Positions 57,637 to 64,000 of a DNA stretch of 64,000 nucleotides are shown piece after piece. The notes under the pieces were generated by a model. It saw only the letters and a program-made list of their open reading frames with translations. It did no database searches and was not told where the DNA came from. The stretch's first letter is position 1, and each line of letters begins with the position of its first letter. Source of the DNA: Paracentrotus lividus (lineage: Eukaryota; Echinodermata; Echinoidea; Camarodonta; Echinidae); the NCBI GenBank assembly GCA_940671915.1, contig CALNVZ010001883.1, positions 24,734 through 88,733 on the forward strand. Reading direction: 5' to 3'. A program made the position numbers and the translations under genes.

Positions 57637-58102
57637 CGTTAGTCATCTAGGGGTCAAAAAGGTCAAATGATATGAGGCCATGTTACAAAATGTTAAAGTT
57701 TTTGTTTAACTTGCTCTCATTTCTTTATTTCGCAATCAGTTGTGTTCACACTTGTACAATGATTCTTGGGTAATACCACATGTGCCTTGATGAGGTGATG
57801 AGATTAAAGGTTATATGGGGTCAAAAATGTCAAGTTAAAGCCGTCTTTTCTTAAACTTTTGTTTAACTTTCACTCATTTTTTATAGCATCAGTTTTGTTA
57901 CCCCTGGTATAAATTATCCTTGGTTAATACAACTTTGTGTTGATGAGAATGATGAGGTCAAAGGTCAATAAGGGTCATAAGGTCAGCGTTAAAGGTCAAA
58001 AGGTCATATTGCGTGTTTTGTTGATAGCGAAATCGGGCGAGACTCGTGTTTCGCGAACCATCAGGCAAATAGATAAACCGTGGTCTGAGCCCATGGTTTC
58101 TA
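57637..58102. repeat. Spacer left part: about 155-bp tandem repeat with AGGTCA words
   Basis: GTTAAAGTTTTTGTTTAACTT near 57692 and TTAAACTTTTGTTTAACTTT near 57853 mark two diverged units. At 57955-58006 five AGGTCA or GGGTCA half-sites follow each other in the same orientation. Confidence 0.6.
57955..58006 (+). promoter_or_regulatory. Cluster of nuclear-receptor-like half-sites
   Basis: AGGTCA at 57955, 57962, 57980, 57993 and 58001 and GGGTCA at 57972. The first two form a perfect DR1 (one-base spacer), the type bound by RXR/HNF4/COUP-TF receptors in animals. Others give 4-, 2-, 7- and 2-base spacers. It lies in repeat sequence, so function is speculative. Confidence 0.35.
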
Positions 58103-58116
58103 AGGGCGGCAAATAA

Positions 58117-58274
58117 GGCCATAATTAATAACTCCATAATTTAACAAATAAAGTGAAAATATAAAACTAAAGCCCAATATCAATTTATGAAAAAATAGGG
58201 TTAATCGTAAAATTAAATATCATACATAAGTTATTCACTTTATTTGTTAATTTATGGAGTCATTAATTATGGCC
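58117..58274. repeat. Hairpin MITE, 41-bp arms
   Basis: GGCCATAATTAATAACTCCA...AAAGTGAA (58117-58157) and its complement (58234-58274) surround a 76-bp loop. Weak complementarity continues outward (GGGCGG and CCGCCC). Confidence 0.8.
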
Positions 58275-58483
58275 CTGATGACCGCCCACGGATTTTGTCG
58301 AATCCACCGTCGGGAAAATGAGGGCAAGTTTACATATTTTTTGATGCATTTTGTGTATCCAAACGGGGGCTTCGGGCGCAAGCGCCCCCCCCCCCATTTT
58401 TTCATGGCGCAGAAGGCGCCCGCTAAACAAACAAAAAGGAGGAAAGTAGCTGGGGTGGAGGTTGTGTTGTCAAATTTATGATC

Positions 58484-58735
58484 GGTGGACTGAACGATCA
58501 CAAGGTACGGGTTCGAATCCCCTCCATTCCACTAATGTCCTTTGGTTAGATATTAATCTACAATTGGCCAGACTTGACCCAAGTAAGGTAAATAGGTACC
58601 GGTAGGAAAAATTCCTCTGAATGCCTGAAGCGCCCTTTATTAGGGCAGCTATGGCTATTGCCGGGTAATAATATTAGCTGCGCACTGAATAGTTTTATTA
58701 GATAGTCGGCACATTATAAATGCTTAATATAGGTT
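58484..58735 (+). repeat. tRNA-derived SINE, diverged copy
   Basis: B-box-like GGTTCGAATCC at 58510-58520 after GATCACAAGGTAC. The body contains GACCCAAGTAAGGTAAATAG, GTACCGGTAGGAAAAATTCC and GCCGGGTAATAATA, the same order as the SINE at 43219-43491. No clean tail or target duplication. Confidence 0.65.
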
Positions 58736-59515
58736 TTCCCGCCATTTCATTGTTTTGTCAATCAATTGCATATTAAAGGCATTCATGTTCGGAAAAAAAC
58801 GCTGCTGCATCGAAATGTTGCCAGTCAAAATCGTATTCATCCTCAAAATTAGCGATTGATGTGATTGATTTCGTATTTGCGCATTCTACTTCACATAATT
58901 AGCATATGCATTCGGCAATAGCTATTCAAATTCGTCTTCATCCTGTCGACATTTCATTCTGTATACTGAAATTCGCACAAATTTGAATGCACAAATGAAG
59001 AGCTTGATTCCAAAAGGCCTAAATCCACTTTTGACCAAAATGGATTTTATAGGTTAATTAAGTGCATCTTAGGCATGGGAATCAAATGCAGTATATTGGA
59101 TAAAAAAAAATATTTTTTGGAAGTTTGAAAAAAAATTGGTCACAAATATGAGTTTTATTCCAAAAAGGAGCTAAATCCAAAAGGGTTTTATTCCAAAAGG
59201 CGCTAAATCCACTATGGTCATTTAGGATTTGTTTATTCAACCACTTTACCTAACAAAATACAATTAGATCTTTTAGCACATGTTGTGGCTACCAGCCTCC
59301 ATCATCCGTGCAAAATTTTTAGATATTAGGATAGTTTTCATAATTTTTATGAATATTTTTGGATTTAGTCCTTTTGGAATAAAATCGAAATCCCGGTCTG
59401 AAAAAGATAAGATATTTTAAAAAAAAAAAAATATTTCAAATTTAAACATCAGAAAAGTTGTATCTATACTCTGGTAGCAATATTCATGTGTTTGTTTTGA
59501 ATTTCATTTATTTAT
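58736..59515. repeat. Spacer right part with four ATTCCAAAAGGCGCTAAATC words
   Basis: Copies at 59007, 59158, 59190 and inverted at 59361 (spacings 151, 32 and 171 bp). No gene. Confidence 0.6.
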
Positions 59516-62090
59516 CATGACGAACGCAGTCCGTTTGAAGACAGTATACCCCCTCTTGCAACACTATTAGTTCTCTTTTCAAGTGTGACCAGGGACGTGA
59601 GAGGAGACCCTGTGTGACAAACACCTCATCAGATATCTATCTAAAAAACATCTGTTCCTTGACCTCGGTCCAAAGCAGTGTCACCCAAGGTCACAAGCTG
59701 GGGCCAACATTGTTTACATTTAACGATCAAGATGTCTGTATCGATACATTTTATTAGTTTTTTATTCTTGTAATTTCCTTATTCCGAGGTCGATTTCTTC
59801 GTTTGAAATTGAAAACGAATTAACATTTGATTTCTAAATATAATATGCCTGTGAAAACTTGAAATATATCAAATACAATCACTTTATTTTTAAGGGCCTA
59901 CTCATAGGCAGAGCTACTATTACGTAACATCCCAGCTGTTGTTTATCTTTTACCCTGGCTCAACGCTCAAGCTGGCCTGTGGAGTTGCAAAGTTTGATAA
60001 CAGGGATATCTGGCATGCAGGGCCAATAGTGATTGGAAATAGTTTCAAACGAGGATTTTTTTTATAAGGGGGTCCGACACCTGAGCTCAGCTCTCGAACT
60101 GGGGGTAGGCTTGCAACGAGGATTGACGTAATGTAGGCTTTAAATCTACAAAAATTGGCATCTGACGGAGTTTTATTCAAAAAAGGCGCTAAATCCATGG
60201 GAATTGAAATTCTACAAATTTCTTAAAATTGAAATTGATAGCTAGATTTTTTAAAAAACTTGATTTAATTATTCGAATACGATAGCTTTATCATATATAT
60301 CAAAATAACTTAACAATGGATAAGATAAAATGGTAAATTAAAAAACCTTGATTTACTCTAAAACACTAAAAGTGGATTTAGCGCCTTTTGGAATCAAACT
60401 CTTCAAATAATGAAATTAAATGCCTATATTCGAATTTGAACTTTGCAACCATTACTTTGTGTGCCTAAAAACGAACTGAGAGCATGAACACGAAATTGTT
60501 TGACTAAAGTCAGTCGTCGCATGAAACACATGAATTTGAATACACATTAAATGAAAACGGATGATAAATGTATGAAATTGGCAGGAAAAACCTGTATTAT
60601 TGTTATGTTAATGGAAAGGGGGAAAAAAAAGGGGGAAAAAAAAGTAAAAATAAGAAAATGAGAGAGGAGAGAGAGAGGAAAAGGAGAAAGATCATATAAA
60701 AGAGAAAGGGAAAGGGAAAGAGAAAGCCATTAAGATAAGATCAAGAAAAAAAACAATTAGAAAACTTGCGAGACCAGGCGGAGACTTACTATGGGCGCTA
60801 CTTGATTCCAACATCAATTGCCAGGGGGGGGGGGGTAATTGTCCGTGGGTAATTGTTCTCGGGGGTAATTGTCCTCGGGGGGTAATTGTCCGGGGGTAAT
60901 TGTCCTCGGGGGTAATTGTCCGGGGGTAATTGTCCGGGGGGTAATTGTCCGGGGGGGGGGGGGTAATTGTCTCGGGGGTAATTAGTCCGGGGTAATGCCG
61001 GGGGGGGGGTAATTGTCCTCGGGGGGGGGTAATTGTCCGGGGGTAATTGTCCGGGGGGGGGTAATTGTCCGGGGGTAATTGTCCGTGGGTAATTGTCCTG
61101 ATACGCAATATTCTATCTGTCAATGATAAACAAAGAACTCTATATCTCATTTGACAGGAGTAATCGATTAAATAAAAAGAATAGAATGAGAGAAAGGTTA
61201 AAGTAGGTAGAAATAACATCTTTTCTTATTGCTAGAGTGAACACTAATATCTTCACAGCACTAAAATGCTTTGGTGCATTCATAAAGCAGCTAAAAATGT
61301 AAAAAAAAAAAAAAAAAAAAAGCTTCAGTGAAAGAGATAGAGTAAAGATAAAGAAACATAGGTAGAAGCAATCGAGAAAGATAGAAAGAAATATCAAACA
61401 TAATAATAGATTTATACCACGATCATCGTTGGCTCCGTGATGGGGAATATGTGGTCTTCGAGTCGTCTTCTGATCTCTTCATTACGTCAACTCCTCGTTT
61501 GCAAGCCTATGAGTTTCAGAGCCGAATTCAGGTCCTATACCCCTTATCAAAAAAAAACTCGTTTGAAACTCCAAGATATTCATTTCCTGCATATGGCCAG
61601 GTAATCCCTATTATCTAACTTTTCAACTCTGCTGGCTAGCCTTAGCGTTGAGCCAGTGTTAATGATAAACAACAGCTGTGATATTACGTAAGAGTAGCTT
61701 CTGCCTGTTGTCGCCCATGAATGAAATGATTGTTATTTGATATTTTTTCAAGTTTTCAAAGGCATATTAATTTAGAAATCAAATGTTAATTCGTTTTTAA
61801 TTTCGAACGAAGAAAATCGACCTCAGAATAAGGAAAGTAAAAGAATAAAAAAACTAATAAAAATGTATCGATACAGACATCTTGGTCGTTTAATGTAAAC
61901 AATATTGGCCCCAGCTGTGCCTTGGGTGACCAGCTGTTTGGACGCGAGTCAAGGAAACAGATGTTTTTTAGATAGATATCTTTGTTGAGGTGTTTGCACA
62001 CCAGTGTCCTCACGTCCGGCTGGTCACATCTTGGAAAATAGAGTTGCAAGTAGCGGGTATATTGTCCTCAAACGGGACTGGTTCGTCATG
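59516..62090. mobile_element. Foldback element Y-X-Y', complete copy, 2.57 kb
   Basis: Left inverted end 59516-60128 (CATGACGAACGCAGTCCG ... GATTGACGTAATG) and right inverted end about 61481-62090 (complement begins CATGACGAACCAGTCCCG) are about 610 bp each and enclose core X of about 1.35 kb. X holds the GGACAATTACCCCC minisatellite, a pyrimidine tract and the ATTCCAAAAGGCG MITE. No target duplication is clear, and no transposase. Its right half is part of the giant inverted repeat, its left end is not. Confidence 0.7.
60822..61105 (-). repeat. (GGACAATTACCCCC)n minisatellite, right arm
   Basis: Reads as GGGGGTAATTGTCC on the plus strand; the order of C-run lengths and interruptions differs from the left arm. 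Frames through it are artefacts. Confidence 0.9.
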
Positions 62091-62094
62091 TGGT

Positions 62095-62786
62095 AGGCCA
62101 TCGTTCCGCCTATCAGGTGTTCAACAATCTCCTTTGGTCTGCCACTGACGTAAGCGCTTAAGTGGTTCAAACTAATTAGCTTCGCGTCTACCAACAGTCA
62201 AAGGCGATTCTCAAACGAGATACTTTTAGCTCAAGTGGGTCACCACTCAATAGTAACACGGCTAACCTTGATAATTGGCTTGAACGGGCGAGCTGTTTTG
62301 CTAGCAACACTCTGATCAATGGCAACTCAGATAATTAGGTAAAACCATGGACGTACTCTCCGTAGTAGAACAGTCTTTCGTATCCTATTGGAGGCTGCGG
62401 TTCTGTCCCTTCCTGTTGGCCTGCTTGGTGCGTTAAGAGGTGTCTATATCAGGGCGGAGAGGCGATGTCGGAATCCTCGCCATAAGAATCGGATAACCTG
62501 TTTATTCCATGTCTTTCTTTTCCTCTGACGTCTCTTTGAATGATATCTCTGATTCATCATCAGTATCAAGTTCGCACTCTTGCTGCACATCAAATCTCTG
62601 CTTCATCTCTTTCTTGCTTTTGTTGCAGGACAATTTTGTGATGCTGATGTTGAAAGGCAATTTGTGTTGTAGTTGTTGAAGTACAATATGTTTGTTGTTG
62701 TGTTGTAGAGCGATTTGTTGCTGTTCAAGAGAGCTAATTGACGCTGTTTAATTCAGGATCTCTTGTCGTAGCTTTTTTCTGTTCAT
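62095..62786 (-). pseudogene. BEL/Pao-like gag relic, right-arm copy
   Basis: Reverse-complement counterpart of 54906-55600. The start equivalent is at 62786. Extra stops (for example after ILN near 62750) and indels make it more broken than the left copy; part of this may be read error. Confidence 0.45.
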
Positions 62787-64000
62787 CCTTTAATGACTTG
62801 CCTGGTTTGTGCGCAGCTTTACGAATATCGTTATTATTTTGGGAAATTGAAATTCGTTATCGAGTGAAAATGAATAAAGTGCATTTTTGATCTGATTGAA
62901 CTTATATTTGAACGTTTCCATCGACTTCTTGCAGGATAAAATTATGTGTATACATATATTCAACAATTTGTACAGAGTATATGCGCTTCAAACGTTTGAC
63001 AAAAAATTAAATTCGGCAGGAATTTTGATATGTTAGAAATTTTGGGGTGAATTATTTCAAAAGTAAAATCCAGGCGTATCGAACCGTTCTGGTAAAAACA
63101 AAAAAAATTGCTTTATTCGCCAATGCAGGACAACCAGAAATAAATTATTCCTGTTTTTCGTTTCATTTGAGAAGTTCGCTGCATTCCAAGATACCCCTTG
63201 TATTTTTCCGGAAAAACACATAATACAAGAAAATGCCTCACGTCCATAGCCTACCTACTGAAACAGAGTTGAATAGACTCTCAATATTACGGCCTCTCGA
63301 AATTCTCTTCGCCTAGGTTTCGCAACTCAGTTAGTATCAGAGTGTGAGATACCAAAAGAAAGTTTACAAGTCTACCTTTTAAATGCATTTGGTTAAAAGT
63401 ATGTCCTCATTTATATACCAAATTGAGCTTAAACGTACGCAGGAGGCCAAATTTATCCTAAATTTAGGGAGGGGTGTAGAGTGACCTGAAAAATAACGTG
63501 GCAACGTATTGGTCTTTAAAATACGGGAGCCAAATTCATCTTAGACTTCAATGCCTTGGTTCTAAAGATATAAAGAATGCAACGTACTCGCATCATTTTC
63601 TCGGAAAAAAGTTATAACCTTGTATTCCTTAAGGAATGCATAAATTGTCCCGTTTTCAATCATTGAAATACATAAAATTTACGCTCGCGCTTTGCGTTTC
63701 GCCATTCTTTTGTTTTTCTTTTTTTTTTTCTTGTACCCATATTATACATTTTAAGTATTCTTACGATCAGAACATTTATTGTCATTGGTTAGATTTTACG
63801 TTAAAGTGATGGACAAATTTGACATAATTGTGATAGCATGAAATCGAGGAGAATAAAAGAGGATAAATGAGGATATATAATAAAGCATTTTTTACACGTG
63901 ATTCGCGCTCGCATAGTTTCTCTAAGGAGTTATTACATTGTGTTTAGTTCATTCATAAAGGAAAAAAAATCCCCCTATTTATTATGGTTATCGTCAGCCG

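Larger units (their letters stand above)
60046..63994 (-). repeat. Giant inverted repeat, right arm (3.95 kb)
   Basis: Reverse complement of 53691-57636. The match stops six bases before the window end, so an outer boundary here is likely but cannot be fully confirmed. It has more one-base irregularities than the left arm. Confidence 0.9.

Overview
This is a gene-poor, AT-rich, repeat-dense stretch of an animal nuclear genome, most likely an echinoderm and probably a sea urchin. The evidence is two tRNA-derived SINE copies, several decayed CR1/L2-like LINEs, a Mutator-like transposase, many TA-flanked foldback elements, and two spliced exons that read as atlastin. The species call is an inference from style. 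Nothing prokaryotic was seen: no operons, rRNA, intact tRNA or CRISPR array.

Layout. 1-996 is the 3' part of a Mutator-like transposase. 2.0-4.0 kb is a foldback element inserted in an older repeat. 7.3-9.3 kb is a minus-strand LINE pseudogene interrupted by a 25-N gap with the same sequence on both sides. 9.7-12.9 kb is a nest of TA-flanked elements inside one another. 13.8-16.1 kb holds a palindrome cluster and a purine-rich minisatellite. 17.9-19.9 kb is a plus-strand LINE. 20.0-21.1 kb is a foldback. After a second 25-N gap, 21.9-30.2 and 30.2-38.5 kb are two near-identical 8.27-kb tandem units; the first carries scattered private one-base indels and looks like an uncorrected long-read gap fill. 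38.3-40.5 kb is a CR1-like LINE. 40.5-53.1 kb is a mosaic of foldbacks, keyword-repeat arrays, a SINE and a piggyBac-like MITE, and contains the only convincing host coding sequence: two minus-strand atlastin exons at 46.5 and 47.2 kb. 53.7-64.0 kb is a giant inverted duplication (about 3.95-kb arms, 2.4-kb spacer) holding a BEL/Pao-like gag relic and a large foldback element with about 0.6-kb inverted ends.

The most interesting pattern is architectural. Many unrelated TA-flanked elements each carry a private 11-18 bp 'keyword', often also present at or near the terminal repeat. It recurs inside as a close doublet (about 17-24 bp apart) and as single copies roughly 130-210 bp apart. At least seven keywords can be read here. 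Separately, the two atlastin exons lie in the opposite order to the protein although both have phase-0 ends. Base-level noise next to both N gaps means any duplication in this window needs checking against reads before biological interpretation.
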